The position numbers and the translations under genes were made by a program. Shown one piece after another: positions 20,009 to 29,128 of a stretch of 64,000 bases of DNA; the stretch's first letter is position 1, and every line of letters starts with the position of its first letter. A model generated the notes under the pieces. That model worked only from the letters and a program-made list of their open reading frames with translations. It was not told the origin of the DNA and made no database searches. The stretch lies in NCBI RefSeq assembly GCF_017642925.1, contig NZ_JAEPOL010000013.1:62001-126000 (forward strand). Direction: 5' to 3'. Source of the DNA: Maricaulis sp. GTDB lineage: Bacteria; Pseudomonadota; Alphaproteobacteria; Caulobacterales; Maricaulaceae.

Positions 20009-20641
20009 CTACCCCACGATCAGCCAGACCGCCCACAGGGCGCTGGCCGAGGCGATAGCGCCGAGCACCAGGACCAGGCCGTCGCGCACGGTCAGGCCGG
20101 CGGCCATGATGACAATGCCCAGGGCGGGCACGACCACGCCGCCCGGCACGATCGACGCGGCGAACATGGCCAGCGACATCACCACGCACAGCGCGGCGAA
20201 CCCCATCGTCCAGGGCCAGTCGAACAGGATGTGGAAGCGCGGCTCGATCACCTGGTCGACCCGGCGCAGCCAGGGCCGCACCCAGTCGACGCCGCGCCGG
20301 AAGGCGTCGGCGGAGACCTCGAACCGCCGGACGCGCTGCGGCAGCCAGAGCCGGCGGGAATTGGCGAGGAAGTGCAGCGAGATCAGCAGGGTCAGCCCGG
20401 ACATCGCCCAGGTGACGCCCGGCAGCATGCCGATGACGGGCATGATCGAGACCAGGGTCGGCAGAAGGAGGAGCGGCCCGAAGGAGCGCTTCTCCAGGGC
20501 ATCGAGGATTTCGCCCAGCGTGATGGAGGTGCCGTCGGCGGCGGCGGCGAGTTCGTTGAACAGGGCTTCCAGCTTCTGCGGGCCGTCCGCATCAGTGTCT
20601 GGTGCATCACCGGAAGGACCGGACCGTCCTGCGTCTGTCAT
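20009..20641 (-). CDS. ExoD-family membrane protein
   Basis: A 210-residue protein matching the exopolysaccharide-synthesis ExoD family: the LGEILDALEKRSFGPLLLLPTLV start, IGMLPGVTW, RRLWLP and several hydrophobic segments. ExoD was named from rhizobial exopolysaccharide and alkali-tolerance mutants; the biochemical role is unknown. It is convergent with the LuxR-type regulator, with an 8-nt gap, and stands apart from the membrane gene cluster upstream. Confidence 0.85.
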   Translation of the reverse strand: MTDAGRSGPSGDAPDTDADGPQKLEALFNELAAAADGTSITLGEILDALEKRSFGPLLLLPTLVSIMPVIGMLPGVTWAMSGLTLLISLHFLANSRRLWLPQRVRRFEVSADAFRRGVDWVRPWLRRVDQVIEPRFHILFDWPWTMGFAALCVVMSLAMFAASIVPGGVVVPALGIVIMAAGLTVRDGLVLVLGAIASASALWAVWLIVG

Positions 20642-20689
20642 TCAGCCTCGCCTCGCATCCTGCCACCAGGCCGCCCGCGGCGGCCGGGA

Positions 20690-21589
20690 TCAGGATGCCG
20701 CGACGTCACGCATACGCAAGAGTGCATCGTCAGCCACAGGCTCGCGCAGCTGCAACGCATCCCAGCGCGCGATGTAGGCGGAATAGCCGAGCCCGAAAAT
20801 GTGTGCCGCCAGAGCCAGGACGGCCAGCGCCATCCAGCGCAGCATGCCGGCCGCATCCGGCGACCGCCAGAGCGTGGCAACGGCCTCGATATCCATATCG
20901 CTCATCAGCTGGAACTGCCCGGTCAGACCGCTGCCGCTGAAGGGAACGAACTCGCCAATGGCCAGCACGACGAGATAGCCGAGCAGCGCTGTCCAGAAAA
21001 CGCCGCGCGTGACAGACCAGGCCTCCATGCCCCAGATGCGCCGGTCGCGAATTGTCAGCGCTGGCATGGCCGCCACCCTGACGCCGGCCCAGACAAAAGC
21101 GATGAATACGGGCGCGATGGCGATCGCGTGAGGGAGCGCAACATCCGCAACGAGACTGTCTAACAGCGCAAGTGCAGCTACGGGCAGAATGGCGGGGAGC
21201 ATCGCAAGGAGAAGGATCAGGGACTGGAGCAGAACGGTCAGCAACAGCCGCCCCTCGTCATCCCCCAGCCGGAAGGGAAACAGGCCCGCCTCGCCCCGAA
21301 CCAGGAAGCGAAGCCATGCCGCGCTGATTGACAGCTGAAGTGCCAGCGCCGCCAGCCCCAGACCGAGGCCGATCCCGGCTTGGCCAAGGCTGAGCCCCAT
21401 CCCCGCTTCGCCCAGGCCCAACTGCCAGTAAGCGGTAAATCCGGCCCAGGCTGCCAGGGTGGCGAGCACCAGCGATACGGCAAAAAGAACCGCCGCCGCT
21501 ACGGGCTTCCGGCTGATCAGCAAGACACCGTAGAAGGCTGCAGTGAAGGGGCGGAATTTCGGTGGGGTCACGCTGCCAGCTCCAAACAT
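20690..21589 (-). CDS. Uncharacterised multi-pass membrane protein, paralogue 1 of 3
   Basis: A 299-residue protein with about six membrane helices and no family I recognise. It shares blocks with the next two genes on the same strand: AAWLRFLVRGE followed by PFRLGDDE in the first third, and VRVAAMPALTIRDRR followed by WSVTRGVFW in the second half. The ATG at 21589 is chosen because the upstream frame overlaps the preceding gene and lacks the family start. It is the last gene of the tandem set. Confidence 0.7.
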   Translation of the reverse strand: MFGAGSVTPPKFRPFTAAFYGVLLISRKPVAAAVLFAVSLVLATLAAWAGFTAYWQLGLGEAGMGLSLGQAGIGLGLGLAALALQLSISAAWLRFLVRGEAGLFPFRLGDDEGRLLLTVLLQSLILLLAMLPAILPVAALALLDSLVADVALPHAIAIAPVFIAFVWAGVRVAAMPALTIRDRRIWGMEAWSVTRGVFWTALLGYLVVLAIGEFVPFSGSGLTGQFQLMSDMDIEAVATLWRSPDAAGMLRWMALAVLALAAHIFGLGYSAYIARWDALQLREPVADDALLRMRDVAAS

Positions 21590-21641
21590 CCTGAGCGAGA
21601 ATGATTCCGCAGAACAATCTATCAGCGCAACCCCTCGGCCG

Positions 21642-22691
21642 CTAGCCTTCGCGGGGCGAGGCGCCCATCGGGTGATCCTGGTCCAGCACGGTGCGGTCGT
21701 CGGCACTGCCCTCTTCGCCGACACGCTGGGCGTTGTAGGCGGCAACGCCATGCCACATGCCTTCCCAGACGATCTGCATGAAATAGCTGAGCACAAAGCC
21801 CAGCCCGAGCATGCCGATCGTGACGGGATTGGAGAACGCATTGTTGATTGCGTCGATCACCTGCTGCGGGTCCGCCCCGGCGCCCGACACCTCCATCATG
21901 ATGAACTCCATCAGCACCGGCCAGAGCGCGCCCAGGAAGGCCAGCTGGATGAAGCCGCCGATGATGGAGGACAGGATGAGGGCCATCACCGCCACTGCAA
22001 TGTAAGAGACCAGCATGTGCCAGAAGACACCCCGCGTCGCTGTCCAGCTCTCGAAGAAGCGGAAGCGCGACTGGTGCACGGTCATCGCCGGCGCGCAGGC
22101 CATGCGCACCGCGATCACCAGCACGGCGATCAGCAGCACCAGAACGATCAGCGCGACAATCAGGCCGCCGGCCGCGCCGGTGAAGACATTCGCATCCCGG
22201 CCGCCAGCCGCCACGCCGGCCCCGACGACGGAGATCGCGAAAAAGGTCATGAAGCCGAAATAGAGCACCACGCCCATCACCCAGTAGAGGAGATTCACGC
22301 CCAGCAGGCGGAACTCGTCACCGCCCAGGCGGAAGGGCAGACCCGGCTTGACCTCGCCGCGGGTGAGAAAGCGCAGCCAGGCTGCCTGGCTCATCAGCGC
22401 CAGCGCGATCCCTGCCAGCGCGATAAACGGCATGAAGCCCATGATCGGCATCAGCATGCCGAAGACGCGCCGCACGGCCTCCTCGTCGCTGAGCTGTCCG
22501 GCCTCGTCGAGAATGATGAGCTGGGAGAGATTGTCCCAGACAGGCACGAACAGAGCCACGCCCGCCGCGGCGAGCAGCCCCACCAGCACGGTCTGGCAGA
22601 TCATGATCCACAGCGCACCGCCGGGATTCTCGCCGAAGCGCTTGAAGAAATGGAAGATGGCATTGCCGATATCGAATGATCGTACGGTCAT
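21642..22691 (-). CDS. Uncharacterised multi-pass membrane protein, paralogue 2 of 3
   Basis: A 349-residue protein starting MTVRSFDIGNAIFHFFKRF, with about six to seven hydrophobic segments. The shared blocks are AAWLRFLTRGEVKPGLPFR with GGDEFRLLG, and VRMACAPAMTVHQSRF with WTATRGVFWHML. The C-terminal tail is polar (about 25 residues). It lies 52 nt upstream of paralogue 1. No catalytic residues or transporter signature are evident; a cytoplasmic-membrane role is inferred from hydrophobicity only. Confidence 0.72.
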   Translation of the reverse strand: MTVRSFDIGNAIFHFFKRFGENPGGALWIMICQTVLVGLLAAAGVALFVPVWDNLSQLIILDEAGQLSDEEAVRRVFGMLMPIMGFMPFIALAGIALALMSQAAWLRFLTRGEVKPGLPFRLGGDEFRLLGVNLLYWVMGVVLYFGFMTFFAISVVGAGVAAGGRDANVFTGAAGGLIVALIVLVLLIAVLVIAVRMACAPAMTVHQSRFRFFESWTATRGVFWHMLVSYIAVAVMALILSSIIGGFIQLAFLGALWPVLMEFIMMEVSGAGADPQQVIDAINNAFSNPVTIGMLGLGFVLSYFMQIVWEGMWHGVAAYNAQRVGEEGSADDRTVLDQDHPMGASPREG

Positions 22692-22792
22692 GAAGGCCCC
22701 CTGCTGGCCGCTTCCCTGTCCGCTGCCATCATGACGGATCGCAGGGAACAGGCCAGAGGGAAAACGCCTGCCCGTGTCCCGGAGGCAACGAC

Positions 22793-23692
22793 CTAAGCGG
22801 CCGGGGTGCGGGTGCGCTTCTGGTAGAGATAGGCGTAAAGCCCCGACATCACCGGATAGTTCACGGCCGCGAACAGGCCCAGCCAGAGCCCGTACTCGCG
22901 CGCCCGCGCGACACCGGGCGTGCCGGACAGGTCGGCCGAAATCAGTGCCGACACGTCGATCACGCGATGACCCAGCACGGTGCTGAGGAGTTCGTAGAGC
23001 GCCAGTTCGCACAGGGTCAGCGGCAGGCCGGCCAGCACCAGGGTGGCCGCGATCCGCCAGCCATTGCCATCGCTCAGCGGCCAGGCCTTCATCACCTGGA
23101 TGCGCTTCGACGCGATCGTCGCCGGCAGGGCCAGCACCAGGCGCGCCGACAGCCAGGTCACAATGGCGAGACCGGCGAGACCGGCCGCGACGACGACCAC
23201 CCAGTCCGACGCGCCCATGTATTGCGTTGCACCCGCGACATCGAAGCCGGACGCTTCCGGGTCGATCCCGGCGCGCTCCAGCGCCCCCATGGTCACTGTC
23301 CCGAACAGCGTGCCCCAGAACAGGAAGACCAGCACGAAGACGATCACGATCAGGAGGCTGATCAGGATATAGACCGCAAAGACCCGCAATTCCTCATGGC
23401 CCAGCTGCAGGCCCAGCCAGCCGGGCATCTCGCCGCGCACGGCCAGGCGCAGCGACGCTGCCGAGAGCGCCACGCTGGCCACGACGGTCGCCAGCGACAG
23501 CAGTGCCACGACCAGGTCCAGCGCCGACGGCTCGCTGCTGGCAGCCGTCATCGGCATCAGCGCGAGTTGCGCCGCATAGGCTGCGGTGTAGGGGATCGCC
23601 GCAATCAGGATCTTGCGCCAGTGCACCAGGAAGAAGGCATAGGCGGCAAACACGCTGCGCAGGACGGGGACGGGAGTTGGGGGTGGGGTCAT
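22793..23692 (-). CDS. Uncharacterised multi-pass membrane protein, paralogue 3 of 3
   Basis: A 299-residue protein, the most diverged of the three. The RGE block appears as LRLAVRGEMPGWLGLQLGHE, and the second block as ARLVLALPATIASKRI with KAWPLSDGNGWR. There are six or seven predicted helices. The ATG at 23692 follows a G-rich stretch; an upstream in-frame Met seems too far out. It is the first gene of the set in the direction of transcription, 101 nt before paralogue 2. Confidence 0.7.
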   Translation of the reverse strand: MTPPPTPVPVLRSVFAAYAFFLVHWRKILIAAIPYTAAYAAQLALMPMTAASSEPSALDLVVALLSLATVVASVALSAASLRLAVRGEMPGWLGLQLGHEELRVFAVYILISLLIVIVFVLVFLFWGTLFGTVTMGALERAGIDPEASGFDVAGATQYMGASDWVVVVAAGLAGLAIVTWLSARLVLALPATIASKRIQVMKAWPLSDGNGWRIAATLVLAGLPLTLCELALYELLSTVLGHRVIDVSALISADLSGTPGVARAREYGLWLGLFAAVNYPVMSGLYAYLYQKRTRTPAA

Positions 23693-23762
23693 GAGGCTCT
23701 CCGGACGTTGGCGCCAGAGATACAAGCCCCACCGCAAGGATCAAGCGCGGCGGGCGGTCGCG

Positions 23763-24941
23763 CTAGCGCGCTATGCGAAAGTCGAAGCGGGTCTCTACAT
23801 TCTCGCGCAACACCGGTTCGCCATCACGGGTTGCCGGCTCATAGCGCCAGTCGCGGACGGCCCGGATGGATGCCTGATCGAACACTCCCGGCGGAAAGGC
23901 GCCGATCACCTCGACATTGTCCGTCCGGCCTTCGGCCGTCACGTCAAAGCGCACATAGACCACCCCATCCAGATCCGACCACAAAGCGTCTTCCGGATAG
24001 CGCGGTTCGCGGCGAGCCAGGGGCTCAGCGTCGCAGCACGGTCGCTCCTCGGCTTCTGCCTGCTCAGCGGCCGCCCGGACGTCCGCTGACTCGCTGTAGC
24101 GCTCGGCGTGAAACCGGTTTGCCGCCAACCGGTCATAAAGGCGCGCGAAAGCCGCTTCAGTTTCCGCTTCGTCATCGTGGTAAAGGTTCAGCCGGGCCGA
24201 TGTCAGCGCGGCACGCAGGGTTGCGGCGTTGGAATGCCCGGGGGAAACGTCGGACAGGACATCACGCGCCATGTGCAGGGAATAGGTCGCTAGCTCAAAT
24301 TCCTGATCCAGCGTCTGGGAGACGCCGGCATAGAGCAAGGCGAGACCATAGCGCGTATCCGGCGCGTCCAGATGGCGCTCGAACAAGCCAATCGCCTGCA
24401 GGGCGGCGGCGCCGGAATCACTGATCCGGCCGCGCCCCATGGCCAGCATGGATCGCGTCAGGAATGCATCGGCGGCAAAGTCCGAGGCCTCGCTGTAATC
24501 CCCATCCAGGTCTTCCAGTGCCTGCACCGCATTGCGCGAGCAGGCATAGGCGTCATCATTGTTTGAATTTTGCAAGGCGATCACGGCAGCATTGTGCCAG
24601 CGCCAGGCCCGGTCGACCGGATCGGCATTGCCTCGGTCAGACAGCCGCGCGGCGTCCCGCCAGGCATCCAGCGCCGTCTCGAACTGCTGGTTTGCCGTGG
24701 CCGCAAAACCGTAATTTTCCGCCAGCGTGGCAAGTGTCAGCGTATCGATACGGGCAGCCTCTCCGGCTTCGTACGCACGCCCTGCCGCATCCAGAAGCGC
24801 CACGGCATCACCCGCTTCCATGGCCGCCTGGTATTCCTGATAAGGTGCTGTGACGGACGCCGGCAGTCCCTGCGCCAACGCTCCGTTCGTCATGGTCACC
24901 AGCCACACGGCAACACAAAGCCTGACAATCCCGTTCAACAT
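23763..24941 (-). CDS. Exported protein with TPR-like helices and a TonB-type C-terminal domain
   Basis: A 392-residue protein with a signal peptide (cut near ALA-Q, residue 24). A long Ala-rich helical middle (about 30-290) resembles TPR repeats. The C-terminal part (about 300-392: RREPRYPEDA, GVVYVRFDVTAEGRTDNVEV, RAVRDWRYEPA) is the TonB C-terminal fold. It lacks the N-terminal membrane anchor and Pro-rich spacer of true TonB, so it is probably a periplasmic adaptor rather than an energy transducer. It stands 70 nt upstream of the three-paralogue membrane set on the same strand. Confidence 0.78.
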   Translation of the reverse strand: MLNGIVRLCVAVWLVTMTNGALAQGLPASVTAPYQEYQAAMEAGDAVALLDAAGRAYEAGEAARIDTLTLATLAENYGFAATANQQFETALDAWRDAARLSDRGNADPVDRAWRWHNAAVIALQNSNNDDAYACSRNAVQALEDLDGDYSEASDFAADAFLTRSMLAMGRGRISDSGAAALQAIGLFERHLDAPDTRYGLALLYAGVSQTLDQEFELATYSLHMARDVLSDVSPGHSNAATLRAALTSARLNLYHDDEAETEAAFARLYDRLAANRFHAERYSESADVRAAAEQAEAEERPCCDAEPLARREPRYPEDALWSDLDGVVYVRFDVTAEGRTDNVEVIGAFPPGVFDQASIRAVRDWRYEPATRDGEPVLRENVETRFDFRIAR

Positions 24942-25095
24942 TCTGCCCCCGATTGATGCCTCACGATCATGCGGTCTCGCCGCACGACGTCAAGTTGCTT
25001 TAACTCCGCTCTCCATTTTGACATTGACGCGTCATACCTGCCGGATAACCTCCCGCCGGGGACCGCGATTTTCCGATCGATCCAGGGGGAATTCC

Positions 25096-26285
25096 ATGAC
25101 AGACGAGCCCACGCCCGCCAGCGGCAGCAATGTGCCCGACGAGAACGGACCCGCCGAACCGGCGACACCCGCCAGCGAACCGGCCGGCAACGGCGGCGAA
25201 CGCCTGGTCTTTGCCCAGAGCGGAACGATCGGCGGCATCCTGCCGATTACCCTCCTGAACGCGCTCCTGAACATCGTCACCCTGACCCTGTGGCGCTTCT
25301 GGGGCCGCACACGGGTGCGGCGTTATCTCTGGTCGACCACCACGATCAACGGCACGCCGATGGAATATACCGGCTCGGGCTGGGAGCTGTTCCGCTCCTT
25401 CATCGTGGTGATGGTTCGGTCTTCCTGCCCATCTACGGCGTGTTCTTCGCGGCCCAGCTTCTGCTGCCGCCGGAAACCGTGATGCTGGTCTTCGGCCTCG
25501 CCTACATCCCCATCCTGATCTTCTTTTCCTGGCTGCTCGGCCTCGCCGTCTGGATCGCACGCCGCTACCGGCTGAGCCGTACCACCTGGCGCGGCATCCG
25601 CTTCGGCCAGGCCGGCTCGGCGAATACCTATGCCTGGGCCTCGGTGGGGTATGGCCTGCTGAGCGGGATCACCCTGGGCTGGTACGCCCCGGCGGCCGAG
25701 ATGCGCCTGACCCGCCGCCTGTGGCGCGAGACCTTCTACGGTGACCGCCAGTTCCGGATCCTGCAGGAAGACGAGGGTCTGGCCGGACCGCTCTATCCCG
25801 CCTTCGCCCTCGCCTGGATCGCCGGGGTCGTTGGCTATTTCGGCTTCATCTGGGCCTATATGTATGTGCTGTTCGGCGGCTTCGAGAACATCGGCGACAC
25901 GCCGCCTATTCCCGATGCCATGATGATCGCCAAGATCTACGGCCTGGCACTGGTCTATGCCCTGTTTGTCGGCCTGGCGAGCCTGCCCTATGCCGCCGCG
26001 CTGCTTCGGCGCAAGGCGCAGTTCCTGGGGCTGGAAGGCCTGACCTTCCGCCTCGATGCCAGATCGCTCAGCCTGGGCTGGATCTATGTCACCAACTTCC
26101 TGATCATCGCCCTCACCCTGGGCTTCGGCCTGCCCGTCGCCCAGCTGCGCCTGTGGCGCTATATCTTCAAACGCCTGGAAGCCGAGGGCGAGATCGACAT
26201 CGAGGCCGTGCGCCAGAATGCCGATCGCGGACCCAAGGCCGGCGAAGGACTGGCGGACGCATTCGATATCGGCAATGTCATCTAG
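25096..26285 (+). pseudogene. DUF898 (YjgN-like) membrane protein interrupted by a single-base frameshift
   Basis: The start at 25096 opens a frame with a disordered Pro/Ala N-terminus and the family sequence LPITLLNALLNIVTLTLWRFWGRTRVRRYLW. This frame is lost near 25411-25425. The rest of the DUF898 protein (LPIYGVFFAAQ through RLWRYIFKRLE) continues in the frame one base back, to the stop at 26285. One missing base explains it, and I see no slippery heptamer at the site. It is either a recent null mutation or a sequence error. The downstream M48 gene overlaps its end by 11 nt. Confidence 0.75.
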
Positions 26286-27627
26286 TACGCACACACCCGG
26301 CCGGCCGGCCCTGGCCGGCACCTATGCCGACGGCGAGAGCGCCCGTCTTCATGCTGCAACGGTATCGCTCGATGCAGACACCCTCGCCCTCGATGGCGAG
26401 GGTGTCGCCGTGCGCTGGCAGGTGGCGAAACTCCGTCGCCTGCCCGACCGGCCGGACGGCGCCGCCGTCATCAGCGAAAAGGGCTCCGATGCCCGGCTGT
26501 GGGTCGCGGCCGGCGACCGGGATGTGCTGCGCACCTGGTTCCCGCGGCTCTTCGCGCCCGGCCGGACGCGGCGCGGCACGCTGATCCTGGGCGCGGCGCT
26601 CACCGGCATCGCCGTCGCCAGCCTGGCCTTCCTGTTTGTCGGCCTGCCGCTTCTGTCGCGCCCCCTCGCCCACGCCGTGCCGCTGGATGTGGAACGCCGC
26701 ATGGGCGAGCAGACCAACCAGATGGTCACCTGGTTCACCGACGAATGCGAAACCGGCGAGGAAGCCCGCGCCGCGCTCGACAGCCTGGGCTCCCGGCTCT
26801 ACGCCGTCTCCGGCTCGCCCTTCGAATTTCGCCTGCGCATCGTCGATGCCGGCTTCCCCAACGCCTTTGCCCTGCCCGGCGGCCGCATCCTGGTCACCGA
26901 CGAGCTGATCGACGAGATGGAAAGCCCGGACGAGCTGGCCGGCGTGCTGGCCCACGAGGCCGCCCATGTCGCCCAGCGCCATGTCATGGCGGCGCAATTG
27001 CGCGAGATGGGGTTCGGCGTGCTGCTGGAACTCCTGATCGGCGGCGGCTCCGGCGCCGGCCAGGAAATCGCCCGCACCGGCGCAACGCTGGAAAGCCTGC
27101 GCCATACCCGCGGCGCGGAAAGCGAAGCCGACGATTACGCGCTGCAATACCTCGTCGCCGCCGACATGAACCCGCACGGCCTCGCCGACTTCTTCGAGCG
27201 CATGCAGGCGGTGCTGGAAGGCCAGACCGAGACCGAGGCCGAGGGCGACGGCGCAGAGGCCGAAAGTAAGGATACGGGCGCCAGCACCGACATGCCGGCC
27301 GAGGACGCGTCAGAACCTTCTGCCGAAGCAGGCGACGGCGGCAATGAGCGCTGGCTGAGCAGCGTGCTGCGCACCCATCCCGACACCCGCGCCCGCGCCG
27401 AACGGGCCCGCGCCGCCGCCGGGCAGATCGGCTGGTCCGGCGAGCCGGCGCTCAACGAGACCGAATGGGCCGCGCTCCAGGCCGTCTGCTCCGACGGCTC
27501 GATCCCCGGCGACACCCCCTTGGAACGCGTCCGCAACCGGATCGACGACGTGTTCAAGCCGGAGAATGGGCAGTCACGGACCGAAACCGGCGGCGCAGAC
27601 CAACCGCCAGCTACCCCGCCCCATTGA
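26275..27627 (+). CDS. M48-family metallopeptidase
   Basis: A 450-residue protein with an N-terminal soluble domain (about 10-95), one or two membrane helices (about 100-130), then the peptidase domain. The zinc motif is HEAAH (first His at about 227) and the third ligand is in the [12 protein letters not shown] stretch. A Glu/Asp/Ala-rich low-complexity insert of about 45 residues (about 320-365) interrupts the C-terminal part. M48 membrane proteases act in envelope protein quality control. Pairing with a DUF898 gene is common in proteobacteria, so the broken neighbour may be its functional partner. Confidence 0.87.
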   Translation: MSSSTHTPGRPALAGTYADGESARLHAATVSLDADTLALDGEGVAVRWQVAKLRRLPDRPDGAAVISEKGSDARLWVAAGDRDVLRTWFPRLFAPGRTRRGTLILGAALTGIAVASLAFLFVGLPLLSRPLAHAVPLDVERRMGEQTNQMVTWFTDECETGEEARAALDSLGSRLYAVSGSPFEFRLRIVDAGFPNAFALPGGRILVTDELIDEMESPDELAGVLAHEAAHVAQRHVMAAQLREMGFGVLLELLIGGGSGAGQEIARTGATLESLRHTRGAESEADDYALQYLVAADMNPHGLADFFERMQAVLEGQTETEAEGDGAEAESKDTGASTDMPAEDASEPSAEAGDGGNERWLSSVLRTHPDTRARAERARAAAGQIGWSGEPALNETEWAALQAVCSDGSIPGDTPLERVRNRIDDVFKPENGQSRTETGGADQPPATPPH

Positions 27628-27658
27628 CTCCACGCGATGTGCGCTCGATATGCCGCGC

Positions 27659-29062
27659 ATGACCGATCAAGCGATGAAACCCGTACACGTCGTCGGCGGC
27701 GGCATGGCCGGCTCCGAAGCCACCTGGCAGCTCGTGCGCCAGGGCGTCCCCGTCATCCTGCACGAAATGCGCGGCGTGAAGGAAACCGACGCCCACAAGA
27801 CCGACGGTCTGGCCGAACTGGTCTGTTCCAACTCCTTCCGCTCGGACGATCACCGCACCAATGCGGTCGGTCTGCTGCACGAGGAGATGCGGCGTCTCGG
27901 CTCGATCATCCTGGAAGAGGGCGACAATAACCGCCTGCCCGCCGGCGGCGCGCTGGCGGTCGATCGCGATGCCTTTTCCCAGGCCGTCACGAAACGCCTG
28001 AGCGAGCATCCGCTGGTCACGATCGAACGCGGCGAGATTGCCGGCCTGCCGCCGGAAGACTGGGACAGTGTGATCATCGCCACCGGCCCCCTCACCTCGG
28101 ACAGTCTCTCGAAGGCGATCCTGGAGGAGACCGGCGAAGGTGAGCTCGCCTTCTTTGACGCCATCGCGCCGGTGATCCACCGCGAGAGCATCAGCCTGGA
28201 GAAGGCCTGGTTCCAGTCGCGCTACGACAAGGGCGAGACGGAGGCGGAGAAGAAAGCCTATCTCAACTGCCCGATGGACAAGGCGCAGTACGAGGCCTTC
28301 ATCGACGCGCTGCTGGCCGCGCCGAAGACGGAGTTCAAGGAGTGGGAAGCCGACACGCCCTATTTCGATGGCTGCCTGCCGATCGAGGTGATGGCCGAAC
28401 GCGGCCGCGAGACGCTGCGCCACGGGCCGATGAAACCGGTCGGGCTGACCAATCCGCACAATCCCACCGTAAAGCCCTGGGCCATCGTGCAGCTGCGCCA
28501 GGACAACGCTCTGGGCACGCTGTTCAACATGGTCGGTTTCCAGACCAAGATGAAATACGGCGCCCAGACCGACATTTTCCGCATGATCCCCGGTCTGGAA
28601 GAGGCCCAGTTCGCGCGCCTCGGCGGCATCCACCGCAACACCTTCCTCAACTCGCCCAAACTGCTCGACAGCCAGCTGCGTCTGAAGTCACAGCCGCGCC
28701 TGCGCTTCGCCGGTCAGCTGATCGGCGTGGAAGGGTATGTGGAGAGTGCCGCTATGGGGCTGCTGGCGGGGCGTTATGCTGCCGCTATGCGACACGGACG
28801 TCAGCTCGATGCACCGCCTGCGACCACCGCGCTGGGCGCCTTGATCGCCCACGTGACCGGCGGTCATCTGGATGGCGGCAAGGGTTCGTTCCAGCCGATG
28901 AATGTCAATTTCGGCCTCTTCCCGCCCATCGCCCAGCCGACCCACGACGCCAACGGAAACCGCATCAAGGGCAAGGCCAAGACCCCGGCCCGCAAGATGG
29001 CCCTGAGCGCGCGGGCGCTGGACGACCTCGCCAGCTGGATCCGCGACAGCGAAGCGGGATAA
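27659..29062 (+). CDS. trmFO: Methylenetetrahydrofolate-tRNA-(uracil-54-C5)-methyltransferase
   Basis: TrmFO makes ribothymidine at position 54 of tRNA using methylenetetrahydrofolate and FADH2. The FAD-binding loop [11 protein letters not shown] sits at residues 11-21. CSNSFRSDD and the long [13 protein letters not shown] segment are characteristic, and the C-terminal [12 protein letters not shown] is conserved. Starts at 27650, 27659 or 27674 are all possible and none has a good ribosome binding site; 27659 is a compromise. It lies 31 nt after the M48 gene. Confidence 0.95.
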   Translation: MTDQAMKPVHVVGGGMAGSEATWQLVRQGVPVILHEMRGVKETDAHKTDGLAELVCSNSFRSDDHRTNAVGLLHEEMRRLGSIILEEGDNNRLPAGGALAVDRDAFSQAVTKRLSEHPLVTIERGEIAGLPPEDWDSVIIATGPLTSDSLSKAILEETGEGELAFFDAIAPVIHRESISLEKAWFQSRYDKGETEAEKKAYLNCPMDKAQYEAFIDALLAAPKTEFKEWEADTPYFDGCLPIEVMAERGRETLRHGPMKPVGLTNPHNPTVKPWAIVQLRQDNALGTLFNMVGFQTKMKYGAQTDIFRMIPGLEEAQFARLGGIHRNTFLNSPKLLDSQLRLKSQPRLRFAGQLIGVEGYVESAAMGLLAGRYAAAMRHGRQLDAPPATTALGALIAHVTGGHLDGGKGSFQPMNVNFGLFPPIAQPTHDANGNRIKGKAKTPARKMALSARALDDLASWIRDSEAG

Positions 29063-29081
29063 TGGCACATCGGTAAGTTGT

Positions 29082-29104
29082 GCTCGGCCGCGAGCCGCTT
29101 TTAA
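29082..29104 (+). terminator. Weak hairpin with U-run after trmFO
   Basis: gctcg (29082-29086) and cgagc (29091-29095) form a 5-bp stem with a GCCG loop, followed by cgctttta. It is short but correctly placed between trmFO and the first S9 peptidase. Confidence 0.35.
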
Positions 29105-29128
29105 ATACCTCCAGCACTGGGGGTAAAC

